Source of the DNA: Marsupella aquatica
Taxonomy: Eukaryota; Marchantiophyta
NCBI GenBank assembly: GCA_973895155.1
Contig: OZ316897.1
Location: 21,390,001 to 21,454,000, forward strand
DNA: 64,000 bases
Reading direction: 5' to 3'
The position numbers and the translations under genes were made by a program. A model generated the notes under the pieces. The model worked only from the letters and a program-made list of their open reading frames with translations, had not been told where the DNA came from and searched no databases. This document shows, piece by piece, positions 48,470 through 58,890 of this stretch. Numbering within the stretch: the first letter of the stretch is position 1; each line of letters starts with the position of its first letter.

Positions 48470-48905
48470 CTATACTCTACATCAGTCGGATAAAGTACGC
48501 TCCCATACACAATGAAACACTTCCCAAGTACCGCAACTTGGTGATTGGTAATTGGACTCTCCATGATGTCGATTTGGTCAACTCTTCATCATGTCCGCTA
48601 CTGTGGACCAGACATTGGCAGCGGGGTCATAACCTCGCAGACACGAAAAGATATGCCGCAGTTGGAGCCTCCAAACACATAAATCTTGTTATCCAGGGCA
48701 CCAGTATCAAATCTCATTCTACTTCTTTGCATGTTCGCACATCTGGTCCACGTTCTGTCCATCAGATCGAAAGAATCTTCTTGGCTGGCAAGCTTCGTGT
48801 CACTGTCTTCCTCACCTCACCTCTCAAGACATATTACCTTTCAATGAGTTCATTCCGCACCTCCATCGTTGCTGAAGGGAAGGGTGCAGAGGCACCGAAT
48901 AAATT
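48470..48905 (-). pseudogene. Kelch pseudogene, two deletions
   Basis: The sequence matches kelch copy 1 over about residues 98-230 (35,620-36,017), often word for word, e.g. CATTGGCAGCGGGGTCATAA. Left of it the match jumps straight to the 3' flank (equivalent to 35,010), losing the last 180 codons. Right of it the match jumps to the equivalent of 36,520, losing the N-terminus and start. Small indels also break the frame. The open frame on the plus strand here is antisense and not a gene. Confidence 0.88.
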
Positions 48906-50557
48906 AACAAGCACCATGGCGCCTTTACTGTCTGGACTCAATGCGAAACTGGAACCAGAAAAGACCAAATACCTTTATTAAACCCAGACCTTGAAGACGA
49001 ACTAAAACGCCCCGAGATCGATGAAGTCACACCTTCCGCTCAAACTGGACTCACTGTGAAACTGGGTTGATCAACTACCTTGAATCCGGACCTTAAAGAC
49101 GAACTGGAACTCTCGAAGATATATGCATACAAAAACCTTCCTTTCAGAATGTACTGAATGTGAAATTAGAACCAGGCAATGGAACTCCCGAGATGTCACA
49201 GCTTAAGCTCAAAATTTTAGCAACGAGCATCCATATTACTAGCAACGTAAAACACCTGACCCATTAATTTAAGTACGGTAACTTAACTTGTTCGAGGAGG
49301 CAATCTCCGCAGACCAGGTAGAGTGAAATGCTGGGAAGATGCATTAGATGCGAATGTCTAAGTCGAGGGTGAGTCGAACCAGTACGCTAGTCTTTCTGGT
49401 AAGTTTGGTTGGTGAGCTCTTTATGCTGTGTACTAACTGGCGCAAACCATCTTTAAAATAAAAAATAGATTTTCTGAAAAGATAGTCACCACTGTAGCCA
49501 AGAATGCGCCGAGAGTGCAAATATATAGGAAACGGAGATAAAGGCATGCAAGAAATTGAACAATACACCAGTTCGTAAAGACGATCTAATTTACAAGAAC
49601 ATAAATAGACAATTGATAGCCCCGTGAATCTTGATGTGAGAGTTGTGACCTTAGAATCAATCGACGCTCTAGGTACAATCTCATTGCTCAGATGTACATA
49701 TTGTTATATTGAAAGCTAGTTACATAATACACAATGAGCAGTCAAGCTTAGCATGTCAAACTCAATACACCATGGAATGCCTGACATAGGCAATCCAATG
49801 ACTGGCTATGGAAGTGGTAAAAACAACAATTCATTAGACTTTGTATTACATTCAAATTCGCAAATGTAGAAAACGTATAAGTTACCAAAATTACATGTGA
49901 AGTTAAATTTCAAACACAAATTAGATAAGATAGTTCAAAACAAGTATCATATATTAATCTAAAGATAATACATATTTAACAAATAAAAGCAGAAATTTAA
50001 GAGCACGGGCCAATTTAGACAACAACTTACCTTGACATTCAAGGACAATGAATTTCGTTTGAGATTTATCATTGACATGGTATATAATGATTGAGCATAC
50101 GCATCAGTCAATAGTTTCCAAGTGAACACCAGTTTACGATAGTATCCAACTGAGCACTAGTTTTAAATATCTCATATCACATGCATGGGGTCACAACAAT
50201 GCAAATTTAAACTCACAAATGCTCATCCATACATGCCAAAATTTTATCGAATTTTATTTGGAAGCTCACAGAACAAGGTCCAATACAGCCGGTCCAAAAG
50301 TCTGACCTAAGTTCTGCAAGCTTATTTCGACACGGTCCAGCCTGTAAAGCTTATTCAAAACTGACCGACTTAAAACTTTCGAATGCCCGTAAATGGAGTC
50401 TAAGAGAAGGTAAGAACATCTATGACCCTTCCTACTCACAAAAAAGATCCATTGCCTAAGTCTAGTCCCGAAATACCCCACTGTCTATTATTGTCAACTT
50501 GGTATTAGAAATTTGGCTTCTGAAAAGCTACGCTGTCATTGGGCCCAATGCATACAC
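48906..50557. other. Relic 5' region of the kelch pseudogene, then AT-rich DNA
   Basis: 48,906-49,250 contains diverged array-type phrases (GGACTCACTGTGAAACTGG, CCTTGAAGACGAAC, GCAACGAGCATCCA). 49,250-49,450 is a worn copy of flank module F (CAATCTCCGCAGACCAGGTA; GTTTGGTTGGTGAGCT). From 49,500 to 50,557 the DNA is AT-rich with no recognisable gene; its last part should be the 3' flank of kelch copy 2. Confidence 0.55.
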
Positions 50558-51514
50558 TCACATATCTAAATAAAACAGGATTGTAGAATCTTCGTAAAAC
50601 TGCCTAGGAAACACCTTGACTATCGTTGCTCCAATCAGTTTCTTGTTACCACCGAACCCGTTGGTCTGAAGAAGACAAGCTATTGGGTTATCTGTCTGAC
50701 TTCCAATGTGACACACAGTTAAGAGTTCACCACCAACCATTATAACGTCGCCCCAACGTCCAAAATCTTCAGCAGGGTCTAGATAAATGTCATGCAATGT
50801 TCTCCATCTTCGTGTGACGAAATCATACACGTCAATGGTATCATCCGTGAAACGGTGGAAAAGTCCGTTTACCATAAACACATCATGACAAAAAAGGTTA
50901 TTTTCCACGGCCCCAAGGTAATACGATGTGAACCATCGATTCTCTCCTTGATTATATATTGCTGCCGTAGATGGAGAGTAATTGACGGCGCCAGTGGTCT
51001 CAAACAGTATTCCCGAAAAGATGATGAAAAACTTTCCCACTACCGCAACTTGATGTTCGGCTCGCCTTTTCACCATGTCGGCTATTCTAGACCAGGCGTT
51101 GACCTTGGGGTCATACACCTCACAATGACGGAGAGAGCCGCCGAGATTAAGGCCTCCAAACACATAAATCTTGCCATCCAGGGCACCAATACCAAAGCTC
51201 ATTCTTCTCCTTTGCATGTTGGCACATCTAGTCCAACTCCCGTCCACCACATCATACGAATGTACTTTCTGACTGGCAAGACTTGTGTCACTGTTTTCCT
51301 CACCTCCCAAGAAATATATCTTTTGACCCAAGGAGATGATTTGACACTTGGACAAATGCAGCGACGGGAGCAGATCTACCCTAGAAAATGATTGAGGTCC
51401 GTTGAGATGGGGTCTGTAGAGACCTAACGAAGAGATGTCTGGAGAACCAGAAATCCCTTTTACGAAAAGCAATCCGGCTTCCGATGTGACCGCTGTTGAC
51501 TGGTGATAACTCAT
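50558..51514 (-). CDS. Kelch-repeat protein, copy 2 (318 aa)
   Basis: Start chosen at the ATG at 51,514 (MSYHQSTAV), which aligns with the internal MSYQWSTAL of copy 1. Upstream in the same frame there is a TAA about 30 codons away and no ATG between. Kelch units include QKIYFLGGEENSDTSLASQK ... WTRCANMQRRRM, GKIYVFGGLNLGGSLRHCEV ... AWSRIADM, and VAVVGKFFIIFSG. The C-terminal signature GELLTVCHIGS ... LLQTNGFG is kept. There is no F-box, signal peptide or membrane segment. It lacks the 60-residue leader of copy 1, so it may be a shortened but working paralog or one on the way to decay. Function is unknown. Confidence 0.85.
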   Translation of the reverse strand: MSYHQSTAVTSEAGLLFVKGISGSPDISSLGLYRPHLNGPQSFSRVDLLPSLHLSKCQIISLGQKIYFLGGEENSDTSLASQKVHSYDVVDGSWTRCANMQRRRMSFGIGALDGKIYVFGGLNLGGSLRHCEVYDPKVNAWSRIADMVKRRAEHQVAVVGKFFIIFSGILFETTGAVNYSPSTAAIYNQGENRWFTSYYLGAVENNLFCHDVFMVNGLFHRFTDDTIDVYDFVTRRWRTLHDIYLDPAEDFGRWGDVIMVGGELLTVCHIGSQTDNPIACLLQTNGFGGNKKLIGATIVKVFPRQFYEDSTILFYLDM

Positions 51515-52079
51515 CTTGTCCACGGGTAATGATCGAACTGTACGCTGAGACACACAGCGAATAACCAAATGGGTCAATGGGTTATCCTTGCTCACTGCTG
51601 GTAATTAACAGTTTCTTGTTTCAATGTGAGATACTTCGAATGACATTCACTATTGGGATAGAGAGAGTACTAATTGAGATCTGCTATAGCTCGTCTTATA
51701 TCTGAGCTTTTTTAGTAGCTTTCCTACTAAGTATGCCGGCTTTTCAACACGTACAGTCAGGTCTACTTTCTGGATTGGTCACGCGCGCTACACTCATACA
51801 GAGGAAGTTTCCAATGTCAACGGGATTGCATGCAATGTCAACGGGAATGCACTGTAAGTTTCAAATGTCAGGAGGAATGGAACTAGCTAGTTCCGTGACT
51901 AAACTCTATCCACAACCAGAAGTGGGAAAGGTAACTTGAGCGATTCAAATTGGAAACTAATCGAGCTAGGGAAAAGCTGCATTTCCTACCCGGAATCTAT
52001 AATAATGCTCTTGAAAGGGAAATTTCAAGTGAAAACGTTGAAGGGTCAGAATTAATATCGGGTCAACTAGTGAACAACC
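51515..52079 (-). other. 5' region of kelch copy 2
   Basis: It holds the remnant of the N-terminal leader region (51,515-51,690), broken by stop codons, and then a stretch collinear with 36,600-36,990 near kelch copy 1, likely promoter or 5' UTR. Confidence 0.5.
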
Positions 52080-53700
52080 ATCAACGCAAGCACAAAATAA
52101 AAGTACCAACCATCAACGCAAGCACAAAACATACAATGTATCTCTTTAAAACAACAAAGTTCAGACGTACGTGCGCCGATGCACTGGACTCACTGTGAAA
52201 CTAACAAGAATACCTTGAAGAAGAACGGAGAAGGGTCTCACAAACAAGAGTACCAACGATCAACCTGCAAGCACAAAGCATACAATGTATCTCTTTAAAA
52301 TAATAAAGTTCAGATGTACCTCTGCGATGCAACTGACAAGACCGAATACCTAGCTTGAAGACATGTGCAACCTGACAAGATCGAATACCTTCAAGACAAC
52401 AAAGTTCAGACATACTTCCGCCGATGCACTGGACTCACTGTGAAACTCACAAGAATACCTTGAAGATACGGGAGAGGGGTCTCATAAATAAGAGTACCAA
52501 AGATCCACCGGCACGCACAAAACAAACAATGTATCTCTTTAAACAGAAAAGTTCAGACATATTTCCGCCGATGCAATGGACTGACAGTGAAACTCACAGG
52601 AATACCTTGAAGACGAAGTGAGAGTGCCGAAGTTGGATTCAGAGCTTCCGCAGACGAGTATGCAGCAACGAGCATCCACACTGCTGGGGATGCGGAGCAC
52701 GACCCTTTGAATACTGTCGCTTAAGGGACTCAATCTCCGCAGACCGGCCTGCACAAAACAAACAATGTATCTCTTTAAAACAAAAAAAAGTTCAGACATA
52801 CGTGCGCGGGTGTGCACTGGACTCAATCTGAAACTAACAAAAATACCTTGAAGACGAAGGAAAAAGGGTCTCATAAACAAGAGTACCAACGATCAACCTG
52901 CAAGCACAAAACGTACAATGTATCTCTTTAAAACAACAAAGTTCAGACGTACGTGCGCCGATGCACTGGACTCACTGTGAGACTAACAAGAATACCTTGA
53001 AGAAGAACAGAGAGGGGTCTCACAAACAAGAGTACCAACGATCAACCTGCAAGCACAAAACATACAATGTATCTCTTTACAACAACAAAGCTCAGATGTA
53101 CCCTCCGCGATGCACTGGACTCACTGCACACCGAGCATCCACACTGCTGGGGATGCGAAGCACGATCCTTTGAATACTGTCACTTAACTAGTTCGGGGAC
53201 TCAATCTCCGCAGACCGGCCTGCACAAAACAATGTATCTCTTTAAAACAAAAAAGCTTAGAAGTACGTGCGCCGATGCACTGGACTCACTGTGAAACTAA
53301 CAAGAATACCTTGAAGACGGAGGGAGAGGGGTCTCATAAACAAGAGTACCAACGATCAACCTGCAAGCACAAAACATACAATGTATCTCATTAAAACAAC
53401 AAAGTTCAGATGTACGTCCGCCATGCACTGGACTCACTGTGCAACTGACAAGAATACCTTGAAGACAACAAAGTTCAGACATACGTCCGCCGATTCACTG
53501 GACTCACTGTGAAACTCACAGAAATACCTTGATGACGAAGGGAGAGTGCCGAAACTGAATTCAGAGCTTCCGCCGACGAGTATGCAGCAACGAGCATCCA
53601 CACTGCTGGGGATGCGAAGCACGACCCTTTGAATACTGTCACTTAACGAGTTCGGGGACTCAATCTCCGCAGCTAAGAGTTTGGGGACTCAATCTCCGCA
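52080..53700. repeat. Kelch-upstream repeat array, copy 2
   Basis: It is built from the same pieces as 36,990-38,560, but the centre piece here often reads GTGCGCCGATGCACTGGAC rather than CTTCCGCCGATGCAC. About nine to ten imperfect units are present. Composite units repeat GGTCTCACAAACAAGAGTAC, CAACGATCAACCTGCAAGC and ACAATGTATCTCTTTAAAAC. The distinct consensus means the two arrays were homogenised separately after duplication. Confidence 0.9.
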
Positions 53701-54075
53701 GACCAGCTAAGACGATATAGAGAGTGGGATTCATGAGAAGATATATAATAGAATAGATCGTCAGATTCGATTACGTGAGGGTGGCGATGGATCGAGCGCC
53801 CCCATTTTGTGGGTAGTGGAGGTTGACGGCCGATCCAGTACGCCAGCTTTCTGGGTTTGTTGTTTGGGGACGTGGCTTCAGCGGGGACTTCAGCCAACTG
53901 TGTGCCCTGAAAATTACACGCGGAATCAGTTTTTTAATAAAGAAATCGTAGCCGGGGTTGCCGTAGGCCCTCCGACCTGATAGACCCATTTAAAAATAAA
54001 AGGTAACGGAAGCCAGGGTGGCCACTGCCCCTTCTACCTGATAGCGACTTCCCTTGGTGAGGCTAATGTGCGCTG
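53690..54075. repeat. Flank module F, copy 2
   Basis: It is very close to 38,620-39,046 but with one GAATA-type unit in place of seven and scattered small indels. It adjoins the array of kelch copy 2 in the same order as copy 1. Confidence 0.8.
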
Positions 54076-57000
54076 TGGAATATAAAAATAAAATAAAGAC
54101 TGTGATCAGGGTATGTGGTTCTCTGGTAAATGGGGAATTCTGCCAAATAATTTCTGGACATGAAACTTACTCACGTGAAACTGGGAGGTGCAGGGCTATT
54201 TTGAGTATATGTACAAATCAAGATTCATATTTCAATCTACAACTATAATAAAGGATCCCGTCTTTTTTTTATCTTTCATTCCAATACAAAAAAACTCATG
54301 GGCGAGAAAAATTCACAACCTTTGGATTTGATGGCTGTTTTACCTGACCATTGATGGGGAAATGTGCACCCCTGGCACATATGGGCTTCCCGCTGCCCCA
54401 TAAATGCCCCCGCTCGATGCCCTATGGGCTGGCCCTGACCCCTTGCATTGTGAAACCCACGGGTATAGGGCTTGTATTTAACTAAATAAACTAACCAGAA
54501 TGTAGGAAAAAGAGAGCATAAACTATAGACCTTGGAAAAACCCTTCAAGAAAAAAGGCCAAAAAGAATCACACCCAATGATGAATTCAGGGATAAATTAT
54601 GTGCAAGGGAGAATGCATGAACTAATATGAATTGGTGGCCTTGCAAGACCCTCCTCACTCAAAGTAAAATAAGTGAAGGTCCCATATAATATTGTGACCC
54701 TTTCCCTCGATCCTACCCCTACTCCAGGCCCTACTTAGTTATTAATTTTCATTTCACTATAAAAAGCTTCATTGTTCTGGCTACTACTTACACAAATTAC
54801 TTAAATAGTCTAAAATCAATAAAACTAAGCTTTAGATTGTTTGGACCTCCCTCAATTAATTAAGAGTGGGGCCCATCATACGAATGGGAATGGTACTTGG
54901 GGCCCTGGCACACACACACACACACAATTGAAAGTGTTTCCCAAACCCTGCCCGGCCTTAACCCAGGATGCCTGTCCCAAGGCCGGTCCCCATAAAATCA
55001 AATAAAATGTAATTCCTAGAACCAAATACACCCTCTCCCTCAAACCCTGCTCATGACCAAACTTGACCTCATCAAAAAAACTTAATATATGTTCCATATG
55101 TGTCACATGCACCAATCACGAATGGAAAAAATTATCTACATAGACCAATACCTTAGACTTCACTTGTGGCATGTACCCATATAAACTACACAGTGATAAG
55201 ATAATTTGGGACTTAACTAGGCGCATCAGATGCAAGGGCTTGTTCGAAAGTTTATAAATAATTTTTATTAGTTATTATTCAAAAATGGCTCAAAACTTAA
55301 GGTCTTGGTTCGTTCCCACAGGGGTCGCGGATTAGTTATGCTCAGCACCGACGGATTGGTGTATATATAATTTTACTCAGAAGTACTTTAAACCTTTGAA
55401 TGACTAATATCTTGGATAACCCACTGATAGCCTCTTCTCTTCCTCCTGTCCGGCTCCACTCTGGACAGGTTAAGTTAGTTATCAGCTACTAAAGTCCTGC
55501 CCTGTGGCGTCGTCCAATCCAGCGCTTTGCACTTGGTGGCATGGGGTGACCAGATTGAGGCATTAAGAAGGGTTTAGTCCCGGGATCCAAAAGTTCAACT
55601 ACCCAGTTCCCTGTCCACACTACACTACAACACCATTGAAGCAGAACTTCCTTCGATCAGTGCTTTAGCGAATGCTTTAGAATGCACACATGAATGTGTT
55701 GCCTATTTGAACCTTAACAACTTATTTGAATATATATGGAACGAGACACATCGTCTGATTCCGAAGCTGGAAGGCAGCTTAAATTTTCTGACCTCGAAAG
55801 TTTATTGTATCTCCACACTGAATGCCTCAAGTGTTTTTGAAGTTTGTTGGTGATACTGCAATAATACCCGTCAACGATGCTGCGGAGAAAGACTATCCAT
55901 CGGGCTATCCTTTTGATGAATTTGTTTAACTCTATCACTCTCGTGCAGCTCAAGCTCATTGGATCAACCTGCAAGCCTCACGTACAGCAAATCTTGGAGA
56001 CATTTTGCTGGGTAAAGAGCGTTGGAGCAAACTTCTCTTGACGTACAGGGGACAGGCTGATTCATCTTCAAGATATCTGGGCAGAATTCATTCATTCGTC
56101 AATCTGAAAGGGAATGTATGAGAAGATAGATGCGAATCTCTGCTTGATGGGGATACCCCATTTTTGCGTGTTGTTTGTTTGGTGAGGTGGCTTCCGCCAG
56201 CTCTGTGCTGTTGATCGAAGTTGTACGTGGAGCTATCTTCAAATTAAAAGTTACAACTGCCACAGACTCCGACCGGGGATCGTTCCTGTTGGGACGTTGG
56301 TCAGACTAATGTGCGTCGTTCCTCATTCCTGATCGTCGCTACAGTACTCTTACCAGGCCTGTGCAAAATTAAATTCTTCCTGATATTTAGGACCACCGAC
56401 AATACTGTATTTTCACACATTCAAATCCAGCTGCTTTTCAAGGACATCACAAGATGTCTAGCTGGTTCCTGCTAAAACATTATTTAACATGTCGTTTCAG
56501 TCACCGCAGAGCTTCGTTCCAGGAGGATGAGAAGGGCAAACGAAAGTAATTGTATAATGACCCGTCAAATATCGTTACCTAAAGTGGTTAGTTAGTAGAC
56601 CGGCTAAGATAAGACCAGGCAGTATCCGCACCCTATCATAATTATGCATTCTATACATTTTCCTGTGGACCTTGTCTACTTACAAATTGTAATCTGGGTG
56701 GGAAGAAATCATGATACTTCATCCGAACGGAACCATTTCTTCAGCCAAAAACACCCTGGCTTCCCATTATGACTTAGTTAGTACTCCCTGTCGCAACCCT
56801 TCCTACTTCTGTGTGCTCGCCCTTGTCCTCTTTGCATCCAACGGCCCTCGCCCTGCACCCTACGTGTGCGGCTATGCTTACTCTAGCGACCCATGTTAGG
56901 TACAATGGTAGGCCAGGGGAGGTAGGCGCAAGCGCACAAGGAGGGGGAGGAGAGAGACGGCTCCCAAAGGAGGAAGAGCAGGGGAAAAAGGGAGCGCAGA

Positions 57001-57119
57001 AAAAGGAAGAAGCGGCTGATAAAATCGCAAATTCTACTACAAAGGACTCCGCGCATCTTGTGACCCTTCATCAGGAAGCGCAGCTGTCCCTCACCTGAGC
57101 CATTCAATTTTGCTGAGCC
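54076..57119. other. Intergenic region with one orphan F module
   Basis: No gene is recognised. A (CA)9 tract lies at 54,909-54,926. 56,110-56,320 is a diverged flank module F (GTTGTTTGTTTGGTGAGGTG; GACCGGGGATCGTTCC; TCAGACTAATGTGCGTCG) without a kelch gene beside it. 56,900-57,060 is purine-rich. Confidence 0.5.
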
Positions 57120-57600
57120 ATTCAATTTTTACTTAATGCTGCGCCCATCCTATACCATCAGATCTGAGCCATAGGCTCAAAACGTAGATCTCAATCATCT
57201 CACCAAAAAATGAGACAAAAAGATTTAATATGGAAAAACAAACGGTGAAATATGATTGGTCGAATTCAAATTTTGAATTTTGGGGGAAGAGCAGATCTGA
57301 GCCGTCTGCCCTTACCATCTCCATGAATCTCATCCATTCGTTTTAGTGGGCGATCTATGGCTCAAATGAAAGATCTCAATGAGATCTACGGAAGGGTTTT
57401 TTTCTGTTTTGAAAATGGTTGAATAATTTTCAAATGAAAAATAAAACAAATCCAAGCATTCCTGGCCGTCGATTTGATCTCTACTGAAATCTTTACTGTT
57501 GATTGTTTTTGCTAATAAAAATATTTTTTGTCCACATAAGAAGGCGATCTATGCCGCAAATCAAAGATCTCGAGGAGATCTATGGCCTGGTTTTTTGCAT
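57120..57600. repeat. GATCT-rich modules with short hairpins
   Basis: Similar 45-bp modules occur at about 57,350 and 57,543 (GCGATCTATG, CAAAT, then a hairpin), with a weaker one near 57,165. The hairpins AGATCTC-AAT-GAGATCT (57,371-57,387) and AGATCTC-GAG-GAGATCT (57,565-57,581) keep both arms while the loop differs. Confidence 0.6.
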
Positions 57601-57884
57601 TTCAAAAATGAGTACATATTTTTTGGAATAAAAATTAATTAATTTAACTGTTTTCTCCTCTTTCTCCTCTTTCTCCTGCCGGATACTTTCTTTCACCAAA
57701 GTTTGATACTCCTTTATGGCCCTACTGTCCTGCAGCTCCTTATATATTAGGAGTTGTGGTTAAAGAAAGGGGTAATATAGGGAAAAAGGAGCCAAAAAGG
57801 AGCCACTCAAAAATAGGCGGAAAACCAACATCAGTAAAGTGTTCCTTTCAAACAAAAAAAGCCAAAATAGAGGAGGAAAACCAA

Positions 57885-58200
57885 CCAGCTTAGGTCAGTT
57901 GGCTAGGGGATTAGCCTGGAACTGAAAGCTCCTAGTTTAATCCCCCCTAGCTGGGTGTGGAGGGCATAATTCTGTGTGTGGGTGTTATGGGTTTTGTGTG
58001 TAGTGCATGGGAGTTAAAAATTCTGATTATTTAAGTGGTCCCTGGTTGAATTGCTTTGTGGCCCTAGGTTAATCCTCTCTTCCTACTGGTGCAGGTCCCT
58101 ATTGGATTAATTAGTGGGGTGCACCCTGAGATGGGTTCAATCCCTACAATGAATGTAGGTCACTATTGGGGTGGGGAGAGTATTCTAAGTGTTTTTACTC
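57885..58200 (+). mobile_element. Possible tRNA-derived SINE
   Basis: TAGGTCAGTTGG (57,891-57,902) resembles a pol III A box, and about 30 bp on, TAGTTTAATCCCC is a weak B box. A second, better B box GGTTCAATCCC is at 58,134-58,144. A tRNA-like head followed by an unrelated body of a few hundred bases fits a SINE. I see no second copy, clear tail or target duplication. Confidence 0.35.
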
Positions 58201-58654
58201 ATTTCCATTCAAGACCCAAAACCAAACAAAAGACAAGATTGAAGGAGAAATGAAAGGAATCAGAATTTATTCTGACTAGCACCTTTTTTCTGCCTCTGAG
58301 CCCTTTTTTCTGGCATCAGACTCAACTCAGAAATTTGATCTAAAGGCCGCAGAATTGATCAAGAGCAGGCAGTCTCATATGCAACAACAAAAGTTGGCAT
58401 CTCACAAGGCACTGGGGAGCACCTCAACAGGGTACAACTGGGCAATTATTTTTGGGGGTAGTGAAAAATCAGTGGGGTTGCAACACACTGTATGCTGTTG
58501 TGTTTCCTGCAAAATCAGTGCGGCTCACAGTTATGGGCATGACTGGTCAGACCACACTATCAGTGTCCAACCAGTCATGACTGTTGGATATCCCAAACCA
58601 CAACAATCCTGAGCACAATCAAAGCAGAAAAATGAGCATATTTGAGACTCCCTA

Positions 58655-58890
58655 CTTCTGTTCAAATTAGTTGTAGTCAAAGCCACACAATTGCAAGCTC
58701 CCTCCATGATTGGTACCCACTCTCTATTCAGGCTTCTCAAAACAGGGCCAGAATTAAGGTAAAGTTACAGGACTTCTGTTCAAATTAATTGTAGTCAAAG
58801 CCACACAATTGCAAGCTCCCTCCATGATTGGTACCCACTCTCTATGCCGGCTTCTCAAAACAGGGCCAGAATTAAGGTAAAGTTACAGGA
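58655..58890. repeat. 118-bp tandem duplication
   Basis: Units 58,655-58,772 and 58,773-58,890 differ at only a few positions (for example TTAGTTGTAG against TTAATTGTAG and CTATTCAGG against CTATGCCGG). No coding sequence is involved. Confidence 0.9.

Noticed and set aside
48538-48981. 147-codon open frame on the plus strand
   Set aside because: It is antisense to the kelch pseudogene and exists only because of that sequence.
50792-51391. 199-codon open frame on the plus strand
   Set aside because: It is exactly antisense to kelch copy 2, whose frame has family motifs; the plus-strand product resembles nothing.
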